Source of the DNA: Marinomonas pontica | GTDB lineage: Bacteria; Pseudomonadota; Gammaproteobacteria; Pseudomonadales; Marinomonadaceae | Assembly (NCBI RefSeq): GCF_026191375.1 | Contig: NZ_JAODTL010000033.1 | Coordinates: 92,230 to 156,229, forward strand | Direction of reading: 5' to 3' | Length of the DNA: 64,000 nucleotides | In this document: positions 37,890 to 50,450 of the stretch, piece after piece | Layout of the letters: every line of letters starts with the position of its first letter | Position numbering within the stretch: position 1 is the stretch's first letter | Notes under the pieces: generated by a model | Seen by the model: the letters and a program-made list of their open reading frames with translations, nothing else | Told to the model about the DNA's origin: nothing | Databases searched by the model: none | Program-made: the position numbers and the translations under genes

Positions 37890-38372
37890 ATGCCTAACTC
37901 ACCACAACACCTGCACGATGTTCTTGTTCATTTACGACGCATCATTCGTGCGACTGATTTACAATCCAAACGTGTGGTAAAAGCCTGTGGTTTAACCATC
38001 CCGCAAATCATGGTACTTCGCTCTATTGAAGAACTTGGCGACGTCACTGTCCGTAAGATTTCAGACAGTGTCTCTTTAAGCCAAGCCACCGTCACCACCA
38101 TTCTTAATCGCTTGGAAGATCGCAAGCTGGTAGAGCGAGTTCGAGCACAAAAAGACAAACGCATTGTAAACGCAAGACTGACCCCTGAAGGTCGAACCAT
38201 ATTAAACACAGCACCGCCTTTGTTGCATGAAAAATTTGTCGGCGAATTCGAGTCTTTAGAAGGTTGGGAGCAAACGCAAATTTTGGCGTCGCTACAACGT
38301 ATTGCCATGATGATGGACGCGGAACACATTGATGCTGCTCCCATGCTCGACATCAACTCACCAAATATTTAA
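37890..38372 (+). CDS. MarR-family regulator next to the osmolyte importer
   Basis: A 160-residue winged-helix regulator with SQATVTTILNRLEDRKLVER as recognition helix and RAQKDKRIVNARLTPEGR as wing. MarR proteins include EctR, the ectoine regulator of some marine bacteria. Its position directly upstream of a betaine/proline-type ABC system suggests it controls solute uptake or synthesis, but it has its own terminator, so this rests on position only. Confidence 0.85.
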   Translation: MPNSPQHLHDVLVHLRRIIRATDLQSKRVVKACGLTIPQIMVLRSIEELGDVTVRKISDSVSLSQATVTTILNRLEDRKLVERVRAQKDKRIVNARLTPEGRTILNTAPPLLHEKFVGEFESLEGWEQTQILASLQRIAMMMDAEHIDAAPMLDINSPNI

Positions 38373-38400
38373 CTCTTTCCTTAGACAGCTTCCTATTCAA

Positions 38401-38436
38401 AACCCGACGTTCACACCAGTGACCGTCGGGTTTTTT
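38401..38436 (+). terminator. Terminator after the MarR gene
   Basis: AACCCGACG and CGTCGGGTT form a perfect 9-bp stem, followed by TTTTT. The next 220 bp to the start of the importer's binding protein are very AT-rich and contain no gene, and probably hold the importer promoter. Confidence 0.92.
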
Positions 38437-38657
38437 ATTGCTCTCAACTTGCACTCGCAAATTAATAGTTACATCTAAATACAATAAAAAACCAAAATCT
38501 CATAACAAACACAAAAAATAAAATGCAAGTTATTGTTTTGTATATATTTTTAAAAAAACAAAAAGAAAGAAACAAAGCCGGATTTGATATAACTAATTAG
38601 ATGTGTAAACTAAAAGGATATAAAATTTATAACTCAAAACATAAAAGGAACACACCA

Positions 38658-39662
38658 ATGTATAAAAAAAGCATCTTAGCTGGGCTTTTAACGCTCACAG
38701 CCACGTCATCATTTGCAGCAACTCAAAGTTGTGGCAAGGTTGAAATCGCCGACATGAACTGGAATTCTGCGTCTTTAATGGCCAATATCGATAAGTTTAT
38801 CTTAGAGCACGGCTATGGCTGCGATGCCGAGCTAATACCCGGCGATACCATGCCAACCAGTACTTCCATGGCAGAAAAAGGCCAGCCAGATATCGCACCA
38901 GAAATGTGGACCAATGCCGTCAAAGCACTGATTGATCGTGGCGTAGCAGACGGGCGTTTAAGCATTGCAGGCAAATCCCTGTCCGACGGTGGTGAAGAAG
39001 GCTTTTGGGTGCCGAAATACATGGTCGACAAAGACCCTTCACTTGCAACGATTCAAGGTGTCATAAAACACGCTAAAGACTTCCCTAGCTCCGAAGACCC
39101 TTCTGTTTCTGCATTTTATGGTTGCCCTGCAGGCTGGGGCTGTCAGATCACAGCCGGTAATTTATTTAAGGCGTTGAATCTTAAAGATGCGGGTTTCGAA
39201 TTGATTGACCCAGGTTCTTCGGCAGGGCTTTCTGGCTCACTTAGCCGCGCCTACGAGCGTGAGGAAGCGTGGTTCGGTTACTACTGGGCTCCTACCGCCA
39301 TTTTAGGAAAATACGAAATGGTAAAAGTCGACTTTGGTACCGGTGTCGACACCGAGCACTATATCAAATGCATTGCCGAAGACAGCTGTTTGAACCCAAA
39401 AGTGACCATGTACCCACCTTCCCCAGTATTCACAGTGACCACCGCAGACTTCAAGAAAAGAGCGCCTGAAGCGTATGCCTATACAGAAAAGCGTGCCTTT
39501 ACAAATGCGCAAATGAACGCGTTATTGGCTTGGATGGAAGACAACCAAGCAGACGGTCAATACGCGGCAGAAAATTTCATGTTTAATCACGAGGATGTGT
39601 GGTCGAAATGGGTCAGCAAGGACGTAAAAGCAAACATAGAAAAAGCTCTTGATAACCTATAA
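38658..39662 (+). CDS. Betaine/proline-type ABC importer, periplasmic binding protein
   Basis: ProX/OpuAC-family binding protein, 334 residues from 38658 (MYKKSILAGLL...), placed after AAAGGAACA; the longer frame is AT-rich leader. A signal peptide of about 20 residues ends SSFAA. The mature part opens KVEIADMNWNSASLMANIDKF and continues with GDTMPTSTSMAEKGQPDIAPEMW, the ligand-pocket region of quaternary-amine binding proteins with several tryptophans and tyrosines. It binds betaine, proline betaine, choline or a similar solute; the exact one is not evident. First gene of a three-gene importer operon. Confidence 0.85.
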   Translation: MYKKSILAGLLTLTATSSFAATQSCGKVEIADMNWNSASLMANIDKFILEHGYGCDAELIPGDTMPTSTSMAEKGQPDIAPEMWTNAVKALIDRGVADGRLSIAGKSLSDGGEEGFWVPKYMVDKDPSLATIQGVIKHAKDFPSSEDPSVSAFYGCPAGWGCQITAGNLFKALNLKDAGFELIDPGSSAGLSGSLSRAYEREEAWFGYYWAPTAILGKYEMVKVDFGTGVDTEHYIKCIAEDSCLNPKVTMYPPSPVFTVTTADFKKRAPEAYAYTEKRAFTNAQMNALLAWMEDNQADGQYAAENFMFNHEDVWSKWVSKDVKANIEKALDNL

Positions 39663-39690
39663 GTCGCTTTAAAAACGTTTCACTTTTCGA

Positions 39691-39718
39691 GCCGCGCAAC
39701 GAACACCTCCTGCGCGGC
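39691..39718 (+). repeat. Intercistronic hairpin between binding protein and permease genes
   Basis: GCCGCGCA and TGCGCGGC form a perfect 8-bp GC-rich stem with a 12-base loop, 29 bases after the stop codon and 37 before the permease start. There is no T-run. Such hairpins usually protect the upstream message, allowing more binding protein than permease. Confidence 0.6.
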
Positions 39719-39754
39719 GACTATTCCTTTGCTTTACTCTTTGAGAACTCATTT

Positions 39755-40646
39755 ATGTCAGACACCTCTTGGTTAACTGAATTTCCGGACATGAGTCGTC
39801 GAGATTTACTTGCGATTCGACAAACGCTAGACGGCGCTTATCGTTCCTTTTCACGCGCCTATGGCGAATCCATAGAAAACTTCTTCAATCCCCTTTTGCA
39901 TTTTTTAATCTGGTTTGAAAACCTTCTAATACAAACACCTTGGTGGATTGTTCTGTCCATCATCATAGGACTTGTTTACGCCGCTACACGCTCTTGGAAG
40001 CTCTGTGCTGGCGTTTTGGTGTCTTTTCTGGCCATCGGTTATTTTGGCATGTGGGAAGACACGATGCGGACGCTAAGCATCATTACCGTGTGTACCATCT
40101 TATCTATTTGTATTGGCATCCCCATCGGTATCTTGATGGCAAGATCCGACCGAGCTAAGTCCATCATCACGCCATTGCTTGATATTATGCAGACCATGCC
40201 CGCTTTTGTTTACTTGATTCCTGTTGTTATGCTGCTAGGTATTGGACGAATTCCAGGCGTTATCGCCGTGGTCATTTACGCTATTCCGCCCGTCATCCGT
40301 TTGACCAATTTAGGCATTCGACTAGTCAATCGCGAAACCTTGGAAGCAGCAACGGCTTATGGCGCAACGCCCACCCAGCGATTGTTTGGCGTACAAATCC
40401 CCCTTGCTATGCCAACTATCATGGCAGGCATTAACCAAACCATTATGATGGCGCTCGCTATGGTTGTTGTGGCGTCAATGATCGGCGTTAAAGGTTTGGG
40501 ACAACCTGTATTGAAATCCATTACTAATCAATATTTTACACTGGGTTTATTAAACGGTCTGGCCATTGTCGCACTGGCCATTATTTTTGATCGTGTCTCT
40601 CAAAGCTACGCAAAACGAGCACAAAAACACCTTGAGGGGACAGAGA

Positions 40647-40654
<8 letters not shown>
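39755..40654 (+). CDS. Betaine/proline-type ABC importer, permease
   Basis: ProW/OpuAB-type membrane subunit, 299 residues with six or so helices starting near residue 55 and an N-terminal extension. MEDTMRTLSIITVCTILSI and the EAA loop LEAATAYGATPTQRLFGVQ are clear. PVLKSITNQYFTLGLLNGLAIV near the end is typical of ProW. Its stop overlaps the ATPase start by 8 bp, so the two are translationally coupled. Confidence 0.9.
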
Positions 40655-42708
<2,054 letters not shown>

Positions 42709-42801
42709 TATCACTTCTTCCTCAATTTGGTCTGCGCAAACCATAGCAAAAATTCACCTGAATCTCAGCATTAAAAATGCACAACGCTAAAGACCAAACA
42801 C

Positions 42802-42828
42802 AAAAAAGAGAGCCGAGGCTCTCTTTTT
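42802..42828 (-). terminator. Terminator after pomB
   Basis: AAAAAAGAGAGCC and GAGGCTCTCTTTTT form an almost continuous palindrome nine bases past the pomB stop codon, T-rich on the minus strand. Confidence 0.88.
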
Positions 42829-42836
42829 CTAACGTA

Positions 42837-43838
42837 TTAAAGATTTTTAAAAATCTCATCCGGTTTAAGCTCATCCACCGCATCTCGGTCGAACTCAATC
42901 ACACCATCGGTAGGAATTTCGTCCACTGTATTACGCATTTTAGGGCGAGACGTGTCGTTTTGCTTAATGACGATCTCTACTCGTCTATTGGTTGCTCGAT
43001 GCGCTGGTGTATCATTCGGCACCAAAGGTCGCGTATCAGCATAGCCCGTAACGGCAAATCGACTTTGATCAAGTTGCCCTGTCGCAAAAAGCTCTTCCGC
43101 TACCGAAATCGCCCGCGCTGAAGACAGCTGCCAATTTGACCGGAAACGACCGCTTACTATTGGAATATTGTCAGTATTCCCCTCAACCGAAATAGTCCCT
43201 TGTATTCCCACCAAAACATCACGAATGGCATCGATCACCGGAATAAAATCGTAGTTCAATTCTGCCGAGCCCGATTCAAATGACCCCTGATCTTTAATTC
43301 GAATCGTTATGGTCTCTTCTTGCGTTTCAATTTCCACCAAACCTTTCGACACTTCTTCACGCATGACCGAGGCAATCATCTGTGCATCGCCTTCGGTTTC
43401 TTGGATTTTTTTCTCACGATCCAGATCCGCATGGGATTTATCCACAAAGGTGACCGGCGAAGGCGAACCCGAGTTGCTTTGCTCTTTTAATGCCGCATCG
43501 CCGGGCTTACAAATCACTTCCAAGGTATTTTCAGGGGTTGTGTCTGCCTTCTGTTTTACTTCATTAATCGGCGTAGGCTCCGGTCTGCCGGGGCTAAACT
43601 CCTGGGCAATAACCGAGGTGCCCATTGGAATGGATTCCGCTTCCACCTCTCGCTGTACACCAAACGCCACTTTTAAGGAGCCTGCAATTTGTTTGAATTT
43701 GATGACGTCCATTTCGGCAAAGGACAACAACAGCACAAAAAAGCACATCAGCAAGGACATAAGGTCCGCAAAGGTTCCCATGTAAGCGGGCAAACCTTCT
43801 ACACATTCCGGACAATCTTGCTCTTCTTCATCACTCAT
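42837..43838 (-). CDS. pomB: Flagellar stator protein PomB/MotB type
   Basis: Stator subunit that anchors to peptidoglycan and carries the ion-binding aspartate. The 333-residue protein has a short acidic start with a CPECVEGLPAYMGTFADLMSLLMCFFVLLLSF-like helix; the ion-binding Asp is in the TFADLMSLL segment. An acidic linker follows, then a C-terminal OmpA peptidoglycan domain (GSFESGSAELNYDF, EGNTDNIPIVSGRFRSNWQL, TGYADTRPL, RRVEIVIK). Marine bacteria often use sodium at this step, but ion choice cannot be proved here. Cotranscribed with pomA. Confidence 0.88.
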   Translation of the reverse strand: MSDEEEQDCPECVEGLPAYMGTFADLMSLLMCFFVLLLSFAEMDVIKFKQIAGSLKVAFGVQREVEAESIPMGTSVIAQEFSPGRPEPTPINEVKQKADTTPENTLEVICKPGDAALKEQSNSGSPSPVTFVDKSHADLDREKKIQETEGDAQMIASVMREEVSKGLVEIETQEETITIRIKDQGSFESGSAELNYDFIPVIDAIRDVLVGIQGTISVEGNTDNIPIVSGRFRSNWQLSSARAISVAEELFATGQLDQSRFAVTGYADTRPLVPNDTPAHRATNRRVEIVIKQNDTSRPKMRNTVDEIPTDGVIEFDRDAVDELKPDEIFKNL

Positions 43839-43863
43839 TATCGAATCCGTTTAAACTGTAATG

Positions 43864-44619
43864 TTATTCACGCTCAACACGCTTGCCTTCTGGTAGGTAG
43901 GTTTTCAATGCACCATCCAGAATGCGAGGGTTTTGTCCAGATTGAATCGCCAGCAAAGCATCAAGAATCAATTTCTGACAAGTAAGCTCTTCGTCTGCTC
44001 GAGTGTTTAGCTTGGCTGAAATAGGCAAACACACCATATTCGCTAACATGGCGCCATACAAAGTGGTCAACAATGCCACCGCCATTGCAGGGCCAATGGC
44101 TTTTGGGTCGGACATGTTTGCCAACATCTGTACCAGACCAACCAAGGTACCGATCATCCCCATGGCGGGGCCGATGTCACCTAATGTTTTAAACACTTTC
44201 GCGCCACTACTGTGGCGGTAATAGGATTGATTCATATCTTTCGAGAGCAAATTTCTCACAACGGTTCCATCATGCCCATCAACGAGCATCTGAATCCCTT
44301 TCGACAAAAACGGGTGGCTCACCTCTTTGCCTTCCAAAGACAGCAATCCTCCCTTACGCGCTTCGTCCGCTAAACCATAAATTTCATCTATCAATGTATC
44401 TAGCGGGATACTTTTGAACATGAACGCTTTCGCAGCGACTTTAATGGCACCAAGAAACTGACTGAGAGGATAAGTCATTAAAAGAACAAGCAAAGACCCA
44501 ACTAACACGATCAGTGTGGATGCGGTGTCTATGAACATCCCCGCCGAACCACCAACAAAAATGGCTGAGATAATTACTATAAATGACCCAATGAGTCCTA
44601 TTAACGTTGCGATATCCAC
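43864..44619 (-). CDS. pomA: Flagellar stator protein PomA/MotA type
   Basis: Stator channel and torque-generating subunit, 251 residues with four membrane helices. It starts MDIATLIGLIGSFIVIISAI, shows the cytoplasmic charged region (LADEARKGGLLSLEG) and the paired helices in KTLGDIGPAMGMIGTLVGLV and GPAMAVALLTTLYGAMLANM, with the proline residues needed for torque. Length and layout match PomA (about 254) better than E. coli MotA (295). It lies 25 bp before pomB. Confidence 0.92.
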   Translation of the reverse strand: MDIATLIGLIGSFIVIISAIFVGGSAGMFIDTASTLIVLVGSLLVLLMTYPLSQFLGAIKVAAKAFMFKSIPLDTLIDEIYGLADEARKGGLLSLEGKEVSHPFLSKGIQMLVDGHDGTVVRNLLSKDMNQSYYRHSSGAKVFKTLGDIGPAMGMIGTLVGLVQMLANMSDPKAIGPAMAVALLTTLYGAMLANMVCLPISAKLNTRADEELTCQKLILDALLAIQSGQNPRILDGALKTYLPEGKRVERE

Positions 44620-44793
44620 ACACGTCTCCTAACAAAAAAGCTATAATGTTATCGATACATTCCTGTGATTCTATACGAAACAAAGACTAAGAATGACATC
44701 TTCTTACATGATTTTTGTAATTTTCATTAACACGCCCTCGAACAGTAGCGCATTTTCTGTTACAAAACGTGGGTTAAACTAAGAGTAGTCATC

Positions 44794-45036
44794 ATGTCCC
44801 GAAAAACAACCGTCCGTCATTTTGAAGAAAATCTCACCGAATTAGACACCCTTGTCACTCAGCTTGAGTCAAATCAGCTTTCTCTTGAAGAAGCCTTAAA
44901 GGCCTTCGAGAAAGGTGTAAAACTGAGCCAAGATTGTCAATCTGTTCTCACCCAAGCTGAACAAAAAGTTCAAATTTTGTTAGAAAAACAAGATGGTGAA
45001 CACCTAGAAACTTTTGATCCGGAATTAAATTCGTGA
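44794..45036 (+). CDS. xseB: Exodeoxyribonuclease VII small subunit
   Basis: Small subunit of the exonuclease that degrades single-stranded DNA. The 80-residue coiled helix protein has the family core [20 protein letters not shown] and [19 protein letters not shown]. Its stop overlaps the ispA GTG start by 4 bp, the standard xseB-ispA-dxs arrangement. Confidence 0.95.
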   Translation: MSRKTTVRHFEENLTELDTLVTQLESNQLSLEEALKAFEKGVKLSQDCQSVLTQAEQKVQILLEKQDGEHLETFDPELNS

Positions 45037-45914
45037 CTTTAGATGATTTCTCTCAATACGCTCGTCACCGAGTCGATGACTATCTTACGCAAAATTTAGG
45101 CCAGTATCAGCCTGCTCGTCATTTACAGGATGCAATGACCTATAGCCTATTCAATGGAGGCAAACGCGTTCGCCCCATGCTGACGTACGCATCGGCCTCT
45201 TTATTTGGCGAGGTCAACGAACTTACCGACGCCAGCGCGGCAGCAATCGAATCAATTCATGCTTACTCATTAATACACGACGACCTTCCAGCCATGGACG
45301 ATGACGATTTGCGAAGAGGCAAACCCACTTGCCATATTCAATACGATGAAGCGACCGCTATTCTTGCTGGCGACGCACTGCAAACCTTTGCTTTTGAATT
45401 ATTGAGCCACCCTAAACACAAAAATACAGCAACGCAACTGCAACTCATTCAAGAATTAGTACATGCGTCTGGCCGATATGGCATGGTAACAGGCCAAATG
45501 ATCGACCTTGCCAACGTAGGCAAACAAATAAACATCGAAGCGCTAGAGCAAATGCACCAACATAAAACTGGCGCACTCATTCGGGCAAGTGTTCGTATGG
45601 GTGCCATCAGCACTGGTGCAATAAGCGAACAAGATCTGTCGGCATTAGATGCTTATGCCGCAGCAATAGGCCTTGCTTTTCAGGTACAAGACGACATCAT
45701 TGACATCACCAGTGACACCGCCACTCTTGGTAAAACACAATTTTCGGACGAAGAAGCAAATAAGCCGACGTACCCTAAACTGCTCGGTTTAGAAGGGGCT
45801 CAAGCACTCGCTCAAACGCTTCGTCAGCAAGCGCTTGCTGCCATTTCGCCCTTTGGTGATGCGGCACAACCGTTAGTTGAGCTTGCGAACTATATTATTG
45901 ACCGCAACCACTGA
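45033..45914 (+). CDS. ispA: Farnesyl diphosphate synthase
   Basis: Condenses IPP with DMAPP and GPP to farnesyl diphosphate, the precursor of quinones and undecaprenyl phosphate. It starts at a GTG overlapping xseB. The 293-residue protein has both aspartate-rich motifs: [16 protein letters not shown] (first) and [11 protein letters not shown] (second), with the short-chain pattern GGKRVRPML near the start. Confidence 0.96.
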   Translation: MTLDDFSQYARHRVDDYLTQNLGQYQPARHLQDAMTYSLFNGGKRVRPMLTYASASLFGEVNELTDASAAAIESIHAYSLIHDDLPAMDDDDLRRGKPTCHIQYDEATAILAGDALQTFAFELLSHPKHKNTATQLQLIQELVHASGRYGMVTGQMIDLANVGKQINIEALEQMHQHKTGALIRASVRMGAISTGAISEQDLSALDAYAAAIGLAFQVQDDIIDITSDTATLGKTQFSDEEANKPTYPKLLGLEGAQALAQTLRQQALAAISPFGDAAQPLVELANYIIDRNH

Positions 45915-45945
45915 TATACTTACCCGCTTTTTAGATTAACCAAAT

Positions 45946-47841
45946 GTGACTAAACCTGTGCCCATGTTCGAAGAGATACCAACAGCGCGACCTAACACAC
46001 CGCTACTTGATCAAGTCAACTCTCCTGCTGACTTGCGTGCCTTTAAAAAAGAGCAATTGCCAGCGCTCGTCCGCGAACTCCGAGAATTCATGCTCTACAG
46101 TGTCGGGCAAACAGGCGGACATTTTGGTGCCGGACTGGGTGTTGTAGAACTCACCGTTGCGCTTCATTATTTGTACAATACGCCTGAAGACCGCATTGTT
46201 TGGGACGTAGGTCATCAAGCTTACCCTCATAAAATTTTAACTGGACGTCGTGATGCCCTGTTAAATATTCGCCAAGAAAACGGTATCTCAGGCTTCCCAA
46301 AACGGGACGAAAGCGATTACGACACGTTTGGCGTTGGTCACTCTAGTACGTCTATTGGCGCAGCATTGGGTATGTCTCTCGCAGCACGACAACTGAACAC
46401 TGGGCGTAAAGCGGTAGCGATTATCGGTGACGGCGCAATGTCAGCAGGCATGGCATTCGAAGCCCTTAACCATGCAGGCGACGTTAAAGCAGATATGTTG
46501 GTTATTTTGAATGACAATGAAATGTCGATTTCAAAACCTGTCGGTGCGTTATCCAGTTATTTTGCCCGCATTTGGGCCAGCAAAACGTACGACAATATTC
46601 GTAAAAGTGGCCAAAAAGTCTTTTCTGGACTGCCCTCTGCTCTTGAATTAGCGCGCAAAGCCGAAGAGCACATGAAAGGCATGGTTTCACCAGGCATGAT
46701 GTTTGAAGAGCTAGGGTTTAACTACATTGGTCCCATTGATGGTCATGACATAGACCACTTGCTCACCACCATTTCAAACTTAAAAGACCGCTCTGGACCG
46801 CAGTTTTTGCACGTTATCACGAAAAAAGGCAAAGGCTTTGAACCCGCCGAAGGGGATCCTATTGGCTATCATGCCATTAACAAGATCGAACCAGACCCGA
46901 AACCCAATACAGAAAAAAGCAAACGACCAAAATACTGCAATGTCTTTGGGAAATGGGTTTGCGATGCCGCAGAACAAGACGACAGACTGGTTGCGATTAC
47001 GCCAGCCATGAAAGAAGGTTCTGACCTAATTGATTTTGCGGATCGTTTCCCAACTCGATATTTCGATGTCGCGATCGCCGAACAACATGCCGTAACGCTA
47101 GCCGCAGGCATGGCATGCGATGGCATCAAACCAGTAGTTGCTATCTACTCTACGTTTCTGCAACGTGCTTATGACCAGCTTATTCACGATGTGGCACTGC
47201 AAAACCTTGATGTTTTATTCGCCATTGACCGAGCTGGGTTAGTGGGCGAAGACGGTCCAACACACGCAGGTGTTTACGATTTAAGTTACCTGCGTTGCAT
47301 TCCCAACATGGTAGTGATGGCCCCATCGGACGAAGACGAATGTCGTAAAATGCTGCAAACAGGCTACGAATACCAAGGCCCTGCAGCAGTGCGTTACCCG
47401 CGTGGAACGGGTCAAGGTGTGGACATTGAGTCGAACTTAAGCTCCCTTGTAATCGGTAAATCTCGCACACTACGAACGGGGCAATCAGGTATTGTTATCT
47501 GTGGTTTTGGCCGCCCTACTTACGATGCATTGCAAGCGGCAGATAAGTTAGACGCTACTTTGCTCGATATGCGCTTTGTGAAACCGATTGATGAAGAGGC
47601 GTTACTGGCTCAGCGCAGTGCAAAACTGATCGTGACCATTGAAGAGAACGCCATCATGGGCGGTGCGGGTTCCGCAGTAAGCGAATTTTTATTGGCGAAC
47701 AACATCACCATCCCAACGCTTCACCTAGGTTTACCGGATCAATATGAAGAACACGCTAGTCATGCAGCTATGCTAAAACGCGTTGGATTGGATGCGGAAG
47801 GGATTTTGCAAAGCATCGAAAAAAAGCAAAACAGTCTCTAA
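45946..47841 (+). CDS. dxs: 1-deoxy-D-xylulose-5-phosphate synthase
   Basis: First enzyme of the MEP isoprenoid route; joins pyruvate and glyceraldehyde-3-phosphate using thiamine diphosphate. The 631-residue protein is full length. [14 protein letters not shown], the ThDP site [20 protein letters not shown] with ILNDNEMSI, and the catalytic segment [13 protein letters not shown] are clear. The start used is the GTG at 45946; ATG at 45964 (MFEEIP) is an alternative. It follows ispA by 31 bp, so precursor supply and chain elongation are made from one transcript. Confidence 0.97.
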   Translation: MTKPVPMFEEIPTARPNTPLLDQVNSPADLRAFKKEQLPALVRELREFMLYSVGQTGGHFGAGLGVVELTVALHYLYNTPEDRIVWDVGHQAYPHKILTGRRDALLNIRQENGISGFPKRDESDYDTFGVGHSSTSIGAALGMSLAARQLNTGRKAVAIIGDGAMSAGMAFEALNHAGDVKADMLVILNDNEMSISKPVGALSSYFARIWASKTYDNIRKSGQKVFSGLPSALELARKAEEHMKGMVSPGMMFEELGFNYIGPIDGHDIDHLLTTISNLKDRSGPQFLHVITKKGKGFEPAEGDPIGYHAINKIEPDPKPNTEKSKRPKYCNVFGKWVCDAAEQDDRLVAITPAMKEGSDLIDFADRFPTRYFDVAIAEQHAVTLAAGMACDGIKPVVAIYSTFLQRAYDQLIHDVALQNLDVLFAIDRAGLVGEDGPTHAGVYDLSYLRCIPNMVVMAPSDEDECRKMLQTGYEYQGPAAVRYPRGTGQGVDIESNLSSLVIGKSRTLRTGQSGIVICGFGRPTYDALQAADKLDATLLDMRFVKPIDEEALLAQRSAKLIVTIEENAIMGGAGSAVSEFLLANNITIPTLHLGLPDQYEEHASHAAMLKRVGLDAEGILQSIEKKQNSL

Positions 47842-47872
47842 TATTACCCTCTTTGTAGAAAGCAACGTATGC

Positions 47873-47910
47873 AAAGCCACGCAGTTTAATACCATCTACG
47901 TGGCTTTTTT
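47873..47910 (+). terminator. Terminator after dxs
   Basis: AAAGCCACG (47873-47881) and CGTGGCTTTTTT (47899-47910) form a perfect 9-bp stem with a T-run. It overlaps the last bases of the converging LysR gene. Confidence 0.92.
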
Positions 47911-48781
47911 ATCGCAAGCAACGCTTCGCCTCTTCGATCACAGTGTGCATTCGGTTCGACAAACGCTTGTGACGATGAACACCGAGATAAAGAGTCTCTG
48001 ACACCGAATTCGCCAAGGAATTGACAAAAATGCGATCTGGATTATTAAACGCAGAAATCGCGTGACGTGGTAATACGGTAAATCCTAGCCCCATAGCAAC
48101 CGGTTCTAAAATCAAACTAATCTGGTTCGAAAAACCCGATTTTCTAAAGGTTTGACCCGCTTCAAACTCAGGGTAATTCGCCCCCAGCAACAATCCAGCA
48201 TGGTAGGCACCATCTGGATGATCAATAAAACCCAGCGCCTGCAATTCCCGCCAACTCGGCGACTGAAGGGTATTGGGCGTCACCAAAAGCAATTCTTCTT
48301 CCGCGATGGCTTGCATATGAACATCATTCATTACAGACGAGCTGGTCATAAAACCAATATCGGCTTTGTGCTCTAAAATAAACCGCTCCACTTCTCGATT
48401 GGGCGCAAAACGATAATCGATGATCAGATTAGGGTGTTTTTTTTGCAGAAGTAACAGCTGGCGATACAACTTAAGACCAACACTGCCTGGCGACACCACT
48501 CGCACCACGCCTTCAAATGCCGAATCCTCACCCACTTGTTTTTCAAGCTGCTCTAGGCTGTTAAGAACATGCCGCCCCTCTTGATACAAGCACTCACCGG
48601 CATCTGTCAAAGTGAACTGCTTTCCATGACGGATTAACAACGGCTTCCCAAGCTGCTCTTCGAGCTTTCGAATGTGCTGACTCACACCCGATTGCGTCAT
48701 GTTTAGTTGCTCAGCAGTTCGAGTAAAATGCGCTATTTCCACTAAAGAACAAAAGCTGCGCAGCCAATGAGGATTAATCAT
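47909..48781 (-). CDS. LysR-family regulator beside a VOC-fold gene
   Basis: A 290-residue LysR-type regulator. The helix-turn-helix is at residues 15-60 (TRTAEQLNMTQSGVSQHIRK), and an effector-binding domain occupies the rest (VRVVSPGSVGLKLYRQLL...). It is divergent from the VOC-fold gene, 92 bp away, the standard layout for a LysR protein and its target. The effector is unknown. Confidence 0.9.
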   Translation of the reverse strand: MINPHWLRSFCSLVEIAHFTRTAEQLNMTQSGVSQHIRKLEEQLGKPLLIRHGKQFTLTDAGECLYQEGRHVLNSLEQLEKQVGEDSAFEGVVRVVSPGSVGLKLYRQLLLLQKKHPNLIIDYRFAPNREVERFILEHKADIGFMTSSSVMNDVHMQAIAEEELLLVTPNTLQSPSWRELQALGFIDHPDGAYHAGLLLGANYPEFEAGQTFRKSGFSNQISLILEPVAMGLGFTVLPRHAISAFNNPDRIFVNSLANSVSETLYLGVHRHKRLSNRMHTVIEEAKRCLR

Positions 48782-48873
48782 TACAAAATATACTCATAAA
48801 TATTTCAAATGATAATTTTACTTAATGATTGTGGGTTTGTAACCTACTTAAAACCTCAACATTGGAAGAAATT

Positions 48874-49374
48874 ATGAGTAATGTTTACCCACGCAATTTT
48901 TCACACATTGGCATTTCCGTACCCGACTTAGACAAAGCAGTCGAGTTTTACACTCAGGTCATGGGTTGGTATTTAATTATGAAACCCACCGACATCGTTG
49001 AAGACAATAGCCCAATTGGTGAAATGTGTACCGACGTTTTTGGTGAAGGCTGGGAGAAATTTCGCATTGCACACCTATCAACAGGTGATCGAATTGGGGT
49101 GGAAATATTCGAATTTAAAGGACAAGAGAACCCAGAAAATAATTTCGAATACTGGAAAACAGGAATATTCCACTTTTGCGTACAAGATCCAAATGTAGAA
49201 GAGCTGGCAGAAAAAATTGTCGCCGCCGGTGGGAAAAAGCGCATGAAAGAACCACGCTACTATTATCCGGGCAGCAAGCCTTATCGCATGATTTACATGG
49301 AAGACCCATTTGGTAATATCTTAGAAATTTACAGTCACAGTTATGAATTGATATACAGTGAAGGGGCTTATTAA
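48874..49374 (+). CDS. VOC-fold (glyoxalase/dioxygenase superfamily) protein
   Basis: About 166 residues from 48874 (MSNVYPRNFSHIG...), preceded by GGAAGAA; the longer frame extends into the operator region. One VOC unit pair is visible: HIGISVPDLDKAVEFYTQVM with metal-binding His, and MEDPFGNILEIYSHSYE with the Glu. The middle has HFCVQDPNVEELAEK. The protein probably metabolises or binds a small molecule sensed by the divergent LysR regulator. Lactoylglutathione lyase activity is not implied. Confidence 0.82.
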   Translation: MSNVYPRNFSHIGISVPDLDKAVEFYTQVMGWYLIMKPTDIVEDNSPIGEMCTDVFGEGWEKFRIAHLSTGDRIGVEIFEFKGQENPENNFEYWKTGIFHFCVQDPNVEELAEKIVAAGGKKRMKEPRYYYPGSKPYRMIYMEDPFGNILEIYSHSYELIYSEGAY

Positions 49375-49436
49375 CAGGCTTTGAGTTAAGCGACCTATTG
49401 ATGGCTCGATGACATTCAACCACCGAGCCTTTCGAT

Positions 49437-49769
49437 TTATGATTCTCTTGGCGCAAACATGATTATGGCCATCCCCATAATAGCCACCGCCGAACCAACT
49501 ATATCCCAAGTGCTTGGACGAATACCGTCAACAACCCATAACCACAAAACCGCCACGAAGATATAAACACCGCCATAAGCCGCATACACTCTGCCTGATG
49601 CCGTTGGATGCAAAGTCAGCAGCCATGCAAATACAGCTAAACTTAACGCCGCTGGTACTAACAACCAGATTGTTTTGTCCTCACGCAGCCAAAGGTAAGG
49701 TAGATAACAGCCGACAATTTCTGCCAGTGCTGTCACCATAAAAAGACCTATTGTTTTTAACTCAGGCAA
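49437..49769 (-). CDS. YnfA-family (UPF0060) membrane protein
   Basis: A 110-residue protein with four helices matching the YnfA family: [17 protein letters not shown] near the start and [20 protein letters not shown] with [18 protein letters not shown]. It resembles small multidrug resistance proteins in fold, but substrates are poorly defined. Downstream of the acetyltransferase gene by 25 bp, probably one transcript. Confidence 0.9.
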   Translation of the reverse strand: MPELKTIGLFMVTALAEIVGCYLPYLWLREDKTIWLLVPAALSLAVFAWLLTLHPTASGRVYAAYGGVYIFVAVLWLWVVDGIRPSTWDIVGSAVAIMGMAIIMFAPRES

Positions 49770-49794
49770 AAGAACTTTCCTTCTAATAATTTAA

Positions 49795-50238
49795 TCAACG
49801 CGTTAAACACATAGACACAAAGCGGATGCCATTAAAATCAGCCTCACTCCCTGTTGCTTTAAACCCGTAAGATTCATAAAAGCCAATCGCATTCACCGAC
49901 GAGCGCAGGCTGATTTCATTAGCTTCTGTCATATTTAATAAAGCACTAAGGAGTCGCTTTCCTATTCCCTGGCGTTGCAGCGATTTAGACACAAATAAGT
50001 GAGTAAGATAATTGCCATCGCGTAACGCACCAAAACCAACAATTTTTCCTGCACAAACGGCTTTAATAGTCTGAAAACGTTCTATATCAAACGTTGTTAC
50101 GATATCTGCCAAGACTCGCGCCTTGTATTCAGCTTTTCCCTGATCATTAAAATGAGGCAACACATCTACTTCAGACACTTGGCTAACAAAGCGCTTAGCA
50201 TCGTCTAAATCCGTAAAATCAACTTTCTGAATCTCCAT
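49795..50238 (-). CDS. GNAT-family acetyltransferase
   Basis: A 147-residue GNAT protein. The acetyl-CoA loop is in LFVSKSLQRQGIGKRLLSAL, followed by EISLRSSVNAIGFYESYGF, the usual motif A and B region. The acceptor is unknown; it could be a small amine or an N-terminus. Followed by ynfA on the same strand. Confidence 0.85.
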   Translation of the reverse strand: MEIQKVDFTDLDDAKRFVSQVSEVDVLPHFNDQGKAEYKARVLADIVTTFDIERFQTIKAVCAGKIVGFGALRDGNYLTHLFVSKSLQRQGIGKRLLSALLNMTEANEISLRSSVNAIGFYESYGFKATGSEADFNGIRFVSMCLTR

Positions 50239-50384
50239 TTCTATTCCATAAGTACTAACTATAAAGTCGACTGTATTTTACCAAAAAAGGTCAGTTTACA
50301 AGCAAAGTGAACAATACAGAACGTTGTTCAGTGACTTTTCTCGAGACAATTCTATTGAGACGGTTGTATTTGAAGAGTAAAGAC

Positions 50385-50430
50385 AAAAATGGCCTAGCCA
50401 ATCTATTTATTACAGATCGACTAGGCCATT
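50385..50430 (-). terminator. Terminator after the DMT pair
   Basis: AATGGCCTAG (50388-50397) and CTAGGCCATT (50421-50430) form a perfect 10-bp stem, with TTTT following on the minus strand. Confidence 0.85.
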
Positions 50431-50450
50431 AAAAATGAAATGATGGTTTA

